A stretch of DNA of 9,834 bases from an uncultured Bacteroidales bacterium (lineage in GTDB: Bacteria > Bacteroidota > Bacteroidia > Bacteroidales > UBA932). The DNA is taken from positions 1 through 9,834 of the forward strand of contig CAMOVV010000019.1 in NCBI GenBank assembly GCA_946627685.1, given 5' to 3'. The position numbers and the translations under genes were made by a program. Below are positions 1 to 7,319 of this stretch, piece by piece. Every line of letters begins with the position of its first letter. Positions within the stretch are counted from its first letter, which is position 1. A model generated the notes under the pieces. The model did no database searches. It was given only the letters and a program-made list of their open reading frames with translations, and was not told the origin of the DNA.

Positions 1-1325
1 TCCTGCCAGAACGGATTGTCTATGAACACGCACTGCCATTGGCCTCCCTGCGACTTGTGGCAGGTGATGGCCTCGGCATACTTCAGCTGGAGGGCGTTGT
101 AGAAAGGGTCCTCCTTCACGGCGTCATACCTCTTTTTCTTCGTGGAGAGGTGGGAATAATCCTCCAGGACTCCCTGATACAAGGCATTCTGCTGCTCATA
201 AGTCAGGGCGGCGGACTCGGACGTGAGGGTGTCGAGGCAGACCTTGGCGGTGAGTTCCTGGCCGCCGTAGTCGGGGAAAGAGAGACGGGCCGTGGCGAAA
301 TGGAGCCCGTACCTTTCTTCGAACTCGTTAATCTTCAGAAGTTTGGCTATATCCCCATTGGCAATGTAGTCCATTCCCTCGATGTCCGACACGAACTGGT
401 AGCAATTCTTCACTATCATAAGCTTGTCCCCCCTGACCAGCTGTTCCTCCTTATACTGCACCATGGAACGGATGCCGGCGTTGTAGCGGTTAGCCCTCCG
501 GTTGGAGCGGGTGAGTACCACCACCTCGTCCTCCCCGTAGGCTGAATAGGCATCCGACAGGGTATCAAGCAATTCCGCACCGCCGACCCTCTCGATGTCG
601 TCAAACCTGCCAAGGTCGAAACGGACCTGGAAGGGGCCATAGTCCCCGGAGGAAATCATCCCGCGGAGGGCGGTCGCGTTTTTAAGAATCCCGGACTCCT
701 TCTCCTGACGCGCCACCGTGGTGAGGGTGGAATAGGACACTCCACCGAACCCTTCCATGAAATCGGGCGACAGGGCCGGGCTTTCATCGAGGCCGACAGG
801 AGGGAGCTGGGCCGCATCCCCCACCATTATAAGCCTGCAGCCAAGGCCGTTACGGACAAAGGTCACAAGGTCCTCCAAAAGGTTGCCGCTGCCGAAGAAA
901 GCCGTGTTCTTCTCCTGCGAATCTATGCCGATGAGGGAGACTTCGTCCACGATGAAAAGGGTGTCCTTCGCCTTGTTGGGAGAAAGGGAGAACTCCCCGA
1001 AAGCGCTTCCGCCGACATTTTTCTGCCTGTAGATATGTTTGTGAATCGTGCTGGCGGGACAGGAAGTGTAGGAAGAGAGCACCTTGGCCGAGCGCCCGGT
1101 GGGGGCGAGCAGCACGACGGGCACCCTGAGGCTCTTCATGACGGCGACGACAGCGGCCATCGCGGTGGTTTTGCCCGTTCCCGCGTAGCCGTTCACGACG
1201 AGAATGTCTCCGTCATCTCCGGTGATGAAGGAAGCTATGTCGCGGAAAAGCGAATCCTGGCAGGAGGTCGCCTCGTACAGGAGACTTTCAGAAAATTTTT
1301 CGTATAGAAATCCGGCCCTGTCCAT
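1..1325 (-). CDS. RecD-like superfamily 1 DNA helicase (AAA ATPase), 3' end off the left edge
   Basis: Reading frame open from the ATG at 1325 to the window edge: 441 codons with no stop, so the C-terminus is missing. The visible motifs are those of a superfamily 1 RecD-type helicase. Motif I (Walker A) GYAGTGKTT is at residues 46-54, motif Ia APTGRSAKVL at 74-83, motif II (Walker B) VDEVSL at 126-131, motif III GDAAQLPPVG at 169-178, a motif IV-type LTRSNRRANR at 271-280, and the HKSQG box (motif V region) at 423-427. Only motif VI and a short tail should be missing, which fits the roughly 470-residue stand-alone RecD-like helicases of Bacteroidota. The probable role is ATP-driven unwinding or translocation on DNA in the cytoplasm during repair or recombination. 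No RecB or RecC partner is visible. The gene lies 16 bases after the trkH stop and is probably the last visible gene of that operon. The start is the first in-frame ATG after trkH and has a purine-rich ribosome site. The family call is firm; the exact role is not known. Confidence 0.9.
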   Translation of the reverse strand, partial: MDRAGFLYEKFSESLLYEATSCQDSLFRDIASFITGDDGDILVVNGYAGTGKTTAMAAVVAVMKSLRVPVVLLAPTGRSAKVLSSYTSCPASTIHKHIYRQKNVGGSAFGEFSLSPNKAKDTLFIVDEVSLIGIDSQEKNTAFFGSGNLLEDLVTFVRNGLGCRLIMVGDAAQLPPVGLDESPALSPDFMEGFGGVSYSTLTTVARQEKESGILKNATALRGMISSGDYGPFQVRFDLGRFDDIERVGGAELLDTLSDAYSAYGEDEVVVLTRSNRRANRYNAGIRSMVQYKEEQLVRGDKLMIVKNCYQFVSDIEGMDYIANGDIAKLLKINEFEERYGLHFATARLSFPDYGGQELTAKVCLDTLTSESAALTYEQQNALYQGVLEDYSHLSTKKKRYDAVKEDPFYNALQLKYAEAITCHKSQGGQWQCVFIDNPFWQ

Positions 1326-1341
1326 GTCTCCCCCTCCCCTG
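1326..1341 (-). promoter_or_regulatory. Purine-rich ribosome binding site before the RecD-like helicase
   Basis: On the minus strand the 16 bases between the trkH stop and the helicase ATG read CAGGGGAGGGGGAGAC. This contains GGGGAGG-type runs at a usable distance from the ATG and supports the start at 1325. Strong Shine-Dalgarno-like sites are uncommon in Bacteroidota, so its use is an inference; it may simply be a purine-rich linker. Confidence 0.45.
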
Positions 1342-2799
1342 TCAGAACTTTCTCGCAGGATTGAAAATCATGTAAACGACGGCGAGGAAAGGATACATCT
1401 CGACCCTGCCGAGGAACATATCGATGGTGTAAATAAACTTCGAGAAGGCCGGGAGCAAACCGTAATTGCCGAAGGTACCCACCACTCCCACCGAAGGCCC
1501 CACGTTGCCGAGGGACGATAGCGTCGCCATGAGGGACACTTCCATGCCTCCTCCCACGATCATGGACAGGATGGCGCTGATAATCCAAATCACGAAGAAC
1601 AGGGCGATATACATGACATGGGGGAAGATGTTGTCCCTGGAGACCACGGTGCCGCCGAAACGCACCTCATGGACCGAATTCGGATGGATAGATTCTTTGA
1701 TGTTGGCTATCAGGAGCTTGAAAAGAAGAAGCAGACGGTCGCTCTTGAGACCTCCGGTCGTGGAACCCGCCATTCCGCAGATGGTGCCCGCGAACATGAT
1801 GAGGAGCGACAGGAAATAGGGCCACTGGCTGTTGTCCGCCGTCGCGAATCCCGTGGTGGAAGCGTAACTGAGCATCTGGAAGGAGCCGTCCAGGATGGCC
1901 TGTCCCCAGGAAGAGGCGAAGTTCCCGTTTTTGAGGACGATGGCCGCGATGACCGAGAAAACGGTGAGATAACTCACGTAGAGCTTGAGAACCGGGTTGT
2001 TAAGGGGCTTCAGGGAACGGGTCACCACGCAGAAAAACAGCATTCCGTAATGCAGCGACGACAAGAACATGAAGACCATCGATATCAGCGTGACGGGAAG
2101 GGAATTGAAAGAGGCGATGCTGAGGTTCCTCGTGCTGAAACCGCCGTTGGCGGACACGCTGAACGCATGGCAAATCGCATCCAGCCAGGACATTCCGGCG
2201 AGCTTGTAGCAGAGGAACGAAGTGACCACGAGACCGAGGTACACGGACGAAAAGATGACTATGGTCTTGTTGGTCCTCGACCTGTAACCGGAACGCGACA
2301 GGGACGACAGCTCCATGTTGGTCAGCCTCAGCCTCACGGGGGCAGCGTTAGGAATGATGAGGAGGAGGAACACCACGACTCCGAGACCTCCGATGAAATG
2401 GGTGGAGGCCCGCCAGAAAAGGAGGCTGTCCGGGAGGTTTTCAACATTGGAAAGGATGGTGGCTCCGGTGGTCGTATAGCCGGAAACGCTTTCAAACCAA
2501 GCGTCTATGACGCTGAACGGGCCTCCCCACAAGGCATAGGGCAGCATCCCGAAAATGAACGAGAGCAGCCACGAAAGGAAGATGATGAGGTAGCCGTCCC
2601 TCATGGTAATAGCCTTGGTCCTCCGCACGAAAATGAAGGGGAAAATGCCCACGACGAAGGTTATGGTGAAGCTGATTATAAGGGCGGCGAGGGCGCTGTC
2701 GTTCCCGTTTGCCACGGAAACGAGAATCGAGAAAAACATGAACAGGGCGCTGACAAGGAGCGCCGTGCCCACGTTGCGCGATATCACCTTAAGATTCAT
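1342..2799 (-). CDS. trkH: TrkH family potassium uptake protein, K+-translocating subunit
   Basis: 485-residue polytopic inner-membrane protein, the usual TrkH length, rich in hydrophobic segments from residue 11 to the end. The four pore-loop repeats that form the K+ selectivity filter are visible: TTTGAT at 109-114, SANGGFS at 216-222, STTGFAT at 314-320 and GNVGPSVG at 431-438. The intramembrane gating loop after the third repeat (GSTTGGLK, 345-352) and the late GRVE (464-467), close to the GRLE of other TrkH proteins, are also present. The length and full set of repeats favour TrkH over the shorter KtrB. In known systems TrkH works with the cytosolic NAD/ATP-binding regulator TrkA; no trkA is in this window. 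The start ATG lies inside the last codons of the upstream membrane-protein gene (11-base overlap, different frame), which suggests translational coupling. Only a weak AAGGGAAG precedes it. All filter glycines are present, so it is probably a working K+ transporter. Confidence 0.96.
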   Translation of the reverse strand: MNLKVISRNVGTALLVSALFMFFSILVSVANGNDSALAALIISFTITFVVGIFPFIFVRRTKAITMRDGYLIIFLSWLLSFIFGMLPYALWGGPFSVIDAWFESVSGYTTTGATILSNVENLPDSLLFWRASTHFIGGLGVVVFLLLIIPNAAPVRLRLTNMELSSLSRSGYRSRTNKTIVIFSSVYLGLVVTSFLCYKLAGMSWLDAICHAFSVSANGGFSTRNLSIASFNSLPVTLISMVFMFLSSLHYGMLFFCVVTRSLKPLNNPVLKLYVSYLTVFSVIAAIVLKNGNFASSWGQAILDGSFQMLSYASTTGFATADNSQWPYFLSLLIMFAGTICGMAGSTTGGLKSDRLLLLFKLLIANIKESIHPNSVHEVRFGGTVVSRDNIFPHVMYIALFFVIWIISAILSMIVGGGMEVSLMATLSSLGNVGPSVGVVGTFGNYGLLPAFSKFIYTIDMFLGRVEMYPFLAVVYMIFNPARKF

Positions 2800-3643
2800 G
2801 GCTTTCTTCCCTTTCAGCCATCTTCTTTCTCATGTCGCTGACCCGGCGAAGGAGCTGCTGGTTTTCTCCCGTAAGCTCCGTGATGCCATCGTTGAGCTCC
2901 ACCAGCTGGTCGTCACCGTCGAATTCGTAGGTGTATTTCCTGTTGGTGGAACGGTACTCCTTGAGCCCTTGCAGCATCTTGTAAACCGGGTTGACGTAAT
3001 ACGACAGGAGATAGGCCAGCAGCAGCACGATCAACAACAGTCCGACGGCGACGGCGACGATGCCGGGAATGATGCTCCTGTAGAAGCCCCGGTCGAAAGT
3101 GGCCGAGTTGCGGCCCAGTTCGTTGTAAAGGGCGGTGCTGAGGTTGTCGATGTCTCCGCGGAGGCGGTTGTACTTCGGCTGCAGCCTCTCGAAATACCAG
3201 GCCCTTGAGTTGATGAAATCGGAAATGAGGACGTTCTCGAGCTCGAAGGAGGTGAGCATGTAGGCCTGGTAGGAATACACCACGGAATCGGCCAGGGGCA
3301 TGCTCCTGGTGGACCTGAGGGCCGTCCTCAGGGAGTCGCACCGGGAGAGGAATTCCTCCTGGTTGAAGTCGGGGACGGCGCTGGTGCTCTCGTCACCCAC
3401 CACGGCAAGGATATCGAGGTTGTAGGCGTTGGCCACCTCCGCAAGCTTACGCGCCGCATTGATACTCTTGATGTTGCCGGCAAAAAGCCCCGACACGTAG
3501 TCGCTCATGCGGGTAAATTCCATGACGGAAATGATGCTGGAAACAAGGAGGGTGACAGCAATGGAACTGAGGCTGAAAACAAGTTTCATCCTCATCCCGG
3601 GCTTAGCCTCCCTCAACTTCGTTACCCATTTAGCAAGTGACAT
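2789..3643 (-). CDS. Two-TM sensor-like membrane protein with HAMP-like tail and no output domain
   Basis: 284-residue protein that I do not recognise as a named gene. In order: a short basic N-terminus; TM1 at about 20-43; a helical extracytoplasmic domain of about 147 residues (44-190), charged and without cysteine pairs, resembling the four-helix-bundle ectodomain of chemoreceptors and sensor kinases; TM2 at about 191-217; then a cytoplasmic segment starting NPVYKMLQGL with the proline placed as in HAMP domains, and DDQLVELNDGI (244-254) resembling the second HAMP helix. It ends in a charged coiled-coil-like tail (ENQQLLRRVSDMRKKMAEREE, roughly 260-280). No histidine kinase, methyl-accepting, GGDEF or phosphatase domain follows: the frame stops at TAA and trkH begins at once, overlapping by 11 bases. 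The architecture is seen directly; the HAMP call is by pattern only. Coupling to trkH suggests a role in sensing for, or modulating, K+ uptake, but this is inference. It could instead be a stand-alone membrane scaffold. Confidence 0.85.
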   Translation of the reverse strand: MSLAKWVTKLREAKPGMRMKLVFSLSSIAVTLLVSSIISVMEFTRMSDYVSGLFAGNIKSINAARKLAEVANAYNLDILAVVGDESTSAVPDFNQEEFLSRCDSLRTALRSTRSMPLADSVVYSYQAYMLTSFELENVLISDFINSRAWYFERLQPKYNRLRGDIDNLSTALYNELGRNSATFDRGFYRSIIPGIVAVAVGLLLIVLLLAYLLSYYVNPVYKMLQGLKEYRSTNRKYTYEFDGDDQLVELNDGITELTGENQQLLRRVSDMRKKMAEREESHES

Positions 3644-3664
3644 GGCAACCGTCTATACAACCTG

Positions 3665-3672
3665 CGAATATA
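3665..3672 (-). promoter_or_regulatory. Possible -7 element for the sensor-trkH-helicase genes
   Basis: The minus strand of the 39-base gap between yicC and the sensor-like gene contains TATATTCG, a five-of-six match to the Bacteroidota -7 consensus TAnnTTTG, about 21 bases before the ATG at 3643. No convincing TTG -33 box is seen at the right distance. The downstream genes may therefore have their own start or may simply be read through from yicC. This is a tentative call. Confidence 0.28.
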
Positions 3673-3682
3673 CAAAAATTTA

Positions 3683-4591
3683 CTAAAGGATATTCATGCA
3701 CTGCTCCCGAATTTTCTCCAGCTCGTCCTTCATCCTCACTACAATCTTCTGGATGGCGGCGTCATTTGCCTTGGAACCGGTCGTGTTGATTTCGCGGCCC
3801 ATCTCCTGGATGATGAAGCCCAGCTTCCGTCCGGGAGCCGGATCACCTTCTATAGTGTCCATGAAATACTTGCAGTGCTGGCGGAGCCTGACGTTCTCCT
3901 CGTTGATATCCAGCTTTTCAAGATAGTACACCATCTCCTCCTCCAGCCTGCCGGAATCATATTTCTGGGCCAGCTCTTCCAGTCCCTTGAGAATCCTCTC
4001 CCTGACTGCGCGGAGCCTCTCCGGGGCCAGGGCCTCCACCTCGTCTTCCATCGCGAGGATGTTCCCGACCCGGGTCGTGACGTCCTTGAAAAGAGCCTCA
4101 CCTTCCTTTTTCCTGTACTCTTCCACGGCGGCGAGGGCCCTGTCAACGGCATCCTCCACCAGAGGCCAGTTATCCTCCCCCACCACATCCTTCCTGGAAG
4201 AATCCAGCACGTCCGGGAACCTCAGAACCGCCGCGAGAATCTCATTGTTGATGCTGTCCTCTCCGGAAAGGGAACGGTTCCCCGCCGAAAAGCCGGGAAG
4301 GGAGTCCCTTATCTCCACGATACGGGAATAGTAATCCTTTACGAGAGAAGCGTTTAAGGCCTTGGCTCCTTCGGAGGAAGACGCCTCCCAGGTCGCATGG
4401 ACATCTATCGTTCCCCTCTGCAGGGCGGAAGCGATTTTCTGACGCACGAGCAGTTCCTTATCTTTGGGGAAAAGCTGGGTCTTGATGCTCACATCGGCGT
4501 TTTTACCGTTAAGGGTGCGGATTTCCACCGTAAGTTTTCCTCCTTCAAGCAGGGCCTCCGCCTTGCCGTATCCTGTCATCGACTTAACCAT
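3683..4591 (-). CDS. yicC: YicC/YloC family endoribonuclease
   Basis: 302 residues, the normal length of the family. The N-terminal YicC domain opens with MVKSMTGYGKA, the hallmark start, followed by EIRTLNGK (23-30). The C-terminal domain (DUF1732 type) carries the most conserved block, GRKLGFIIQEMGREINTTGS (254-273), and the ending EKIREQCMN (292-300). E. coli YicC and B. subtilis YloC are cytoplasmic RNases; E. coli YicC acts on small RNAs such as RyhB. Which RNA this copy cuts cannot be read from the sequence. The frame stays open to 4801, but I chose the ATG at 4591 because the family hallmark starts there and the upstream part runs into glnS on the other strand. The gene is divergent from glnS. 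Downstream, 39 bases away, come the sensor-like gene and trkH rather than gmk, the neighbour I remember for yicC in several Bacteroides. Confidence 0.94.
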   Translation of the reverse strand: MVKSMTGYGKAEALLEGGKLTVEIRTLNGKNADVSIKTQLFPKDKELLVRQKIASALQRGTIDVHATWEASSSEGAKALNASLVKDYYSRIVEIRDSLPGFSAGNRSLSGEDSINNEILAAVLRFPDVLDSSRKDVVGEDNWPLVEDAVDRALAAVEEYRKKEGEALFKDVTTRVGNILAMEDEVEALAPERLRAVRERILKGLEELAQKYDSGRLEEEMVYYLEKLDINEENVRLRQHCKYFMDTIEGDPAPGRKLGFIIQEMGREINTTGSKANDAAIQKIVVRMKDELEKIREQCMNIL

Positions 4592-4610
4592 ATAAATCCT
4601 ATTTTGGGCA

Positions 4611-4618
4611 TAAAAATA
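4611..4618 (-). promoter_or_regulatory. Possible -7 element for yicC
   Basis: The minus strand of the divergent spacer reads TATTTTTA, a five-of-six match to TAnnTTTG (final G replaced by A), about 19 bases before the yicC ATG. There is no clear -33 TTG. It lies in an AT-rich 82-base spacer between two divergent genes, so a yicC promoter must be in or near this region, but the exact box is uncertain. Confidence 0.3.
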
Positions 4619-4639
4619 CATAATCTTGGGAAGATTTGC

Positions 4640-4647
4640 TATTTTTG
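4640..4647 (+). promoter_or_regulatory. Bacteroidota-type -7 promoter element for glnS
   Basis: TATTTTTG is a full match to the Bacteroidota primary-sigma -7 consensus TAnnTTTG and is followed by CA, as is common. It sits 26 bases before the glnS ATG, which would give a 5' leader of about 20 bases without a Shine-Dalgarno sequence (leader ending AATACATT). A TTG at the usual -33 spacing is not evident. This element is also the best hint of the host phylum in the window. Confidence 0.6.
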
Positions 4648-4673
4648 CACCCGTTAGAATACAAGAATACATT

Positions 4674-6356
4674 ATGGCAGAACTCGAGAACAAGACGGCG
4701 CAGGAGCCGCGAAGCAGGAATTTCCTCGAAGAAATCATCGAAGCGGACCTCGCGTCCGGAAAAATGGACAGCATCATGACCCGCTTCCCCCCGGAGCCCA
4801 ACGGCTACCTCCACCTCGGCCATGCCAAGAGCATCTGCCTCAATTTCGGCCTTGCCCAGAAGTACGGCGGCAAGACGAACCTCCGCTACGACGACACCAA
4901 TCCCACCAAGGAGGACACCGAATATGTCGATGCCATCAAGGAAGACATCAAATGGCTTGGTTTCCAGTGGGACAAGGAGCTGTATGCCTCCGACTACTTC
5001 GACCAGCTCTACGCCTGGGCCGAAGAATTGATAGAGAGGGGTCTGGCCTATGTGGACGACCAGAGCCAGGAAGAAATCAGCAAGGGGAGGGGCACCGTTG
5101 AGACACCGGGCACCGAGAGTCCCTGGAGGAACCGCAGCGTGGAAGAAAACCTCCGCCTTTTCCGCGAAATGAAGGACGGGAAATACCCCGACGGGGCCAA
5201 GGTCCTCCGCGCGAAAATCGACATGAGCCATCCCAACATGTTCTTCCGCGACCCCATCCTCTACAGAATCAAGCACGCCTCCCATCACCGCACGGGCGAC
5301 AAATGGTGCATCTACCCCATGTACGACTTCACCCACGGCCAGTGCGACTCCATCGAACATATCACCCACTCCATCTGCACCCTCGAATTCGACGTGCACA
5401 GGCCCCTGTATGACTGGTTCATCGAGACCCTCGGCATCTTCCCTTCCCATCAGTATGAATTTGCCCGCCTGAATCTCACCTACACCCTTATGAGCAAGCG
5501 CAAGCTCCTGGAACTCGTGCAGAAAGGCTTCGTCTCAGGCTGGGACGACCCCCGCATGCCGACCCTCTGCGGAGTGAGGAGAAGAGGCTACACGGCCGAG
5601 GCGCTGAAGATGTTCTGCGACAGAATCGGCGTGTCCAAGCATGAGCAGATGATGGACCTCCAGCTCCTGGAATGGTGTGTCCGCCAGGACCTCAACGAGC
5701 GGTCCAACAGGTACATGGCCGTCAGCGAAGACCCGATTAAAGTGACTGTCACCAACTGGGAGAAAGGCCGCGTCGAGTGGTTCGACTGCCCCCTCAACCC
5801 CGCCGACCCGGAAGGAGCCTCCCGCAAGGTTCCCTTCACCGGAGACCTTCTCATAGACAGGGCCGACTTCATGGAAGAACCTCCCCACAAATACTTCAGG
5901 CTCAAGCCGGACGGGGAAGTACGCCTCAAATACACCTGCATAATCAAATGCAACGAAGTCATCAAGGACGAGAGCGGCAAGGTGGTGGAGCTCAAATGCA
6001 CCTACGATCCCGCTTCGATGCCCGGAGCCGGAGAGTACCGCAAGGTGAAAGGCACCATCCACTGGGTGGCGGCGGACTATGCCAAAAAGCTGGAACTGAG
6101 GCTCTACGACAAGCTTTTCCTGAAGGAGAACATGAACGACATCCCGGAGGACAAGGACTACAAGGACTTCCTCAACCCGGATTCCCTCAGGGTGGTGGAC
6201 GGCTGGGCCGAACCCGCCCTGCTCGACGACAACTCCGGCATCGCAGTCCAGTTCGAAAGGACCGGCTACTTCGTGAAGGACCCTGACAGCACCCCCGAAA
6301 ACCCCGTCTTCAACAAGACCACGGCCCTGAAGGACTCTTTCAAGATAGACCAGTAA
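4674..6356 (+). CDS. glnS: Glutaminyl-tRNA synthetase (GlnRS)
   Basis: 560 residues, close to the 554 of E. coli GlnRS. It charges tRNA-Gln with glutamine in the cytoplasm using ATP. The class I signature is FPPEPNGYLHLGHAKS (38-53, HIGH box HLGH at 47-50), and the KMSKS loop is MSKRK at 273-277. Other GlnRS-typical blocks are RYDDTNP (71-77), IKWLGFQW (92-99), PMYDFTHG (215-222), ITHSICTLEF (230-239) and DDPRMPT (291-297). From about residue 345 the anticodon-binding beta-barrels follow, with HKYFRLKPDG (405-414) and IHWV (462-465). PEPNGYLHLGH and CTLEF point to GlnRS rather than GluRS. The frame extends upstream to a TTG at 4626, but that start would lie before the promoter box. The ATG at 4674 gives the normal N-terminus. 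No truncation or missing catalytic motif. The gene stands alone, divergent from yicC and convergent with the phosphatase operon. Confidence 0.98.
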   Translation: MAELENKTAQEPRSRNFLEEIIEADLASGKMDSIMTRFPPEPNGYLHLGHAKSICLNFGLAQKYGGKTNLRYDDTNPTKEDTEYVDAIKEDIKWLGFQWDKELYASDYFDQLYAWAEELIERGLAYVDDQSQEEISKGRGTVETPGTESPWRNRSVEENLRLFREMKDGKYPDGAKVLRAKIDMSHPNMFFRDPILYRIKHASHHRTGDKWCIYPMYDFTHGQCDSIEHITHSICTLEFDVHRPLYDWFIETLGIFPSHQYEFARLNLTYTLMSKRKLLELVQKGFVSGWDDPRMPTLCGVRRRGYTAEALKMFCDRIGVSKHEQMMDLQLLEWCVRQDLNERSNRYMAVSEDPIKVTVTNWEKGRVEWFDCPLNPADPEGASRKVPFTGDLLIDRADFMEEPPHKYFRLKPDGEVRLKYTCIIKCNEVIKDESGKVVELKCTYDPASMPGAGEYRKVKGTIHWVAADYAKKLELRLYDKLFLKENMNDIPEDKDYKDFLNPDSLRVVDGWAEPALLDDNSGIAVQFERTGYFVKDPDSTPENPVFNKTTALKDSFKIDQ

Positions 6357-6377
6357 CAGTTGCCGGATATCTTGACG

Positions 6378-6442
6378 AATAACGGAAGGTTAAAGTTCCA
6401 ACGCCGCTGAAAAAGGCGAGCCGGCTTTAACCTTCCGTTGTT
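6378..6442. terminator. Large inverted repeat between convergent genes, probable bidirectional terminator
   Basis: AACGGAAGGTTAAAG (6381-6395) is perfectly complementary to CTTTAACCTTCCGTT (6425-6439), a 15-bp stem that extends by three more pairs, one of them T-G, to 6378-6442. The 29-base loop holds a second small stem, CGCC (6402-6405) with GGCG (6415-6418). It starts 21 bases after the glnS stop and ends 22 bases after (in + coordinates) it reaches the convergent phosphatase stop, so it is placed to end both transcripts. Neither side has the long T-run of a standard intrinsic terminator. Termination is therefore inferred from position and stem strength; mRNA 3'-end protection or a dispersed repeat are alternatives. 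Confidence 0.6.
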
Positions 6443-6464
6443 ATCCTTTAAACCGAGAAGGAAG

Positions 6465-7319
6465 CTATTTCTTCATTTTGAGGATTCCCGTGCCCACGCC
6501 CCAGCAGCCGTCGGTGACTATGGGGACGCGGCGGCCGTCAAGGTCCACCCCGTATTCCATCTTCTCGAGGAAGGTGTGGGAATGTCCTCCGACCACAAGG
6601 TCGAGGCCCCTGGTGGAGGCTACGAGTTCGGGGTCGGAAAGGCCGTCGGAAGTCACCCAGCCTATGTGGGTGAGGGCGATGACCAGGTCGCAGCCCTCCT
6701 GCTCCTTCAGGACCCTGGCCCACTTGTTGGTCACGGCAACGGGGTCCAGCCTGGGGATACGGTCGGCTATGGTGCGTTCCACCACACGGCCAATGTCGGT
6801 GAGAAGGCCTATGATGCCTATCTTTTTCCCCGCCTTGTTCACTATGGCATAGGGCTTTACATACTTGCCGAGCTCGAAGGGGGAGAAATCGTAGTTGGCG
6901 CAGACGACAGGGCAGTTGAGCTGGGAAAGACGCTCTGCAAGGTCCTCAACGCCGTTGTCAAACTCATGGTTGCCGAGGGCTACGCAGTCGTATCCCATGG
7001 CATTGATGAGTTTTATCTCCATCTCGCCGCGGAGCTCTGTAAAATAGGTCGTGCCCTGGCTGAAATCGCCCGCGTGAAGAAGTAGGACGTTGTCTTTGCC
7101 GTCGGCCGTCCTGACGCTGTCAATGAAGGCAGACCTATCGATTGCCCCGCCGAGACCGTTGTACTGGCCGCCGCGGACCGGCTCAACATGGCTGTGGGTG
7201 TCGTTGACATGGATGATGGTGAGCTGCGGCCTGTCGAAATGGCGGACGACCGCCCTGATTCCTGTGAAAATGGCGACGGCGAGCACGGCCGCGACAATGA
7301 TTGAAAGAATTCTTTTCAT
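6465..7319 (-). CDS. Membrane-anchored metallophosphatase, 5'-nucleotidase N-terminal domain only
   Basis: 284 residues. Residues 4-24 form an N-terminal hydrophobic segment with no lipobox cysteine, so an uncleaved membrane anchor or a signal peptide, placing the rest outside the cytoplasmic membrane. The remainder is a calcineurin-like metallophosphatase domain with the full two-metal site: NDTHSH (39-44, D40 and H42), GDFSQG (84-89, D85), GNHEFD (116-121, N117 and H118), LTHIGW (216-221, H218) and GGHSHTF (244-250, H246 and H248). This is the catalytic half of UshA/CD73-type enzymes, which remove phosphate from nucleotides or related esters. It ends where the C-terminal substrate-binding domain would begin; that domain is the upstream gene, whose stop overlaps this ATG (ATGA). 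A GGGAGG lies 11 bases before the ATG. The likely role is extracytoplasmic phosphate or nucleoside salvage together with its neighbour. The true substrate is unknown. Confidence 0.9.
   Translation of the reverse strand: MKRILSIIVAAVLAVAIFTGIRAVVRHFDRPQLTIIHVNDTHSHVEPVRGGQYNGLGGAIDRSAFIDSVRTADGKDNVLLLHAGDFSQGTTYFTELRGEMEIKLINAMGYDCVALGNHEFDNGVEDLAERLSQLNCPVVCANYDFSPFELGKYVKPYAIVNKAGKKIGIIGLLTDIGRVVERTIADRIPRLDPVAVTNKWARVLKEQEGCDLVIALTHIGWVTSDGLSDPELVASTRGLDLVVGGHSHTFLEKMEYGVDLDGRRVPIVTDGCWGVGTGILKMKK

Noticed and set aside
39..545. 168-codon open frame on the plus strand at the left edge
   Set aside because: The opposite strand carries the RecD-like helicase with its motifs in order through this whole stretch, so this frame is a shadow.
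2789..2799. Sensor-like gene as a histidine kinase truncated by a frameshift
   Set aside because: No kinase-like sequence is present in any frame after the stop; trkH begins immediately and is complete.
1618..2841. 407-codon open frame on the plus strand opposite trkH
   Set aside because: Its translation is rich in Gly, Glu, Arg and His with no recognisable domain, and it lies exactly opposite a well-conserved TrkH. It is an antisense shadow of GC-biased codons.
4626..4673. Upstream TTG start for glnS
   Set aside because: It would precede the TATTTTTG promoter box; the ATG at 4674 gives a normal-length GlnRS.
4592..4801. 70-residue N-terminal extension of YicC
   Set aside because: The family hallmark MVKSMTGYGK begins at 4591, and the extension would overlap the promoter and the first 128 bases of glnS.
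4599..5450. 283-codon open frame on the minus strand opposite glnS
   Set aside because: It mirrors conserved GlnRS coding sequence, has a repetitive Val/Glu/Asp/Gly composition and no domain, and would run across the divergent promoter region.
6438..7085. 215-codon open frame on the plus strand opposite the metallophosphatase
   Set aside because: Antisense to a gene with all metal-binding motifs intact; it has no promoter or ribosome site and an unconvincing protein composition.
7316..7319. Frameshift breaking a single 5'-nucleotidase gene
   Set aside because: The two halves are in inverted order relative to the fused enzyme and each has its own export signal, so they are separate genes and not a broken one.
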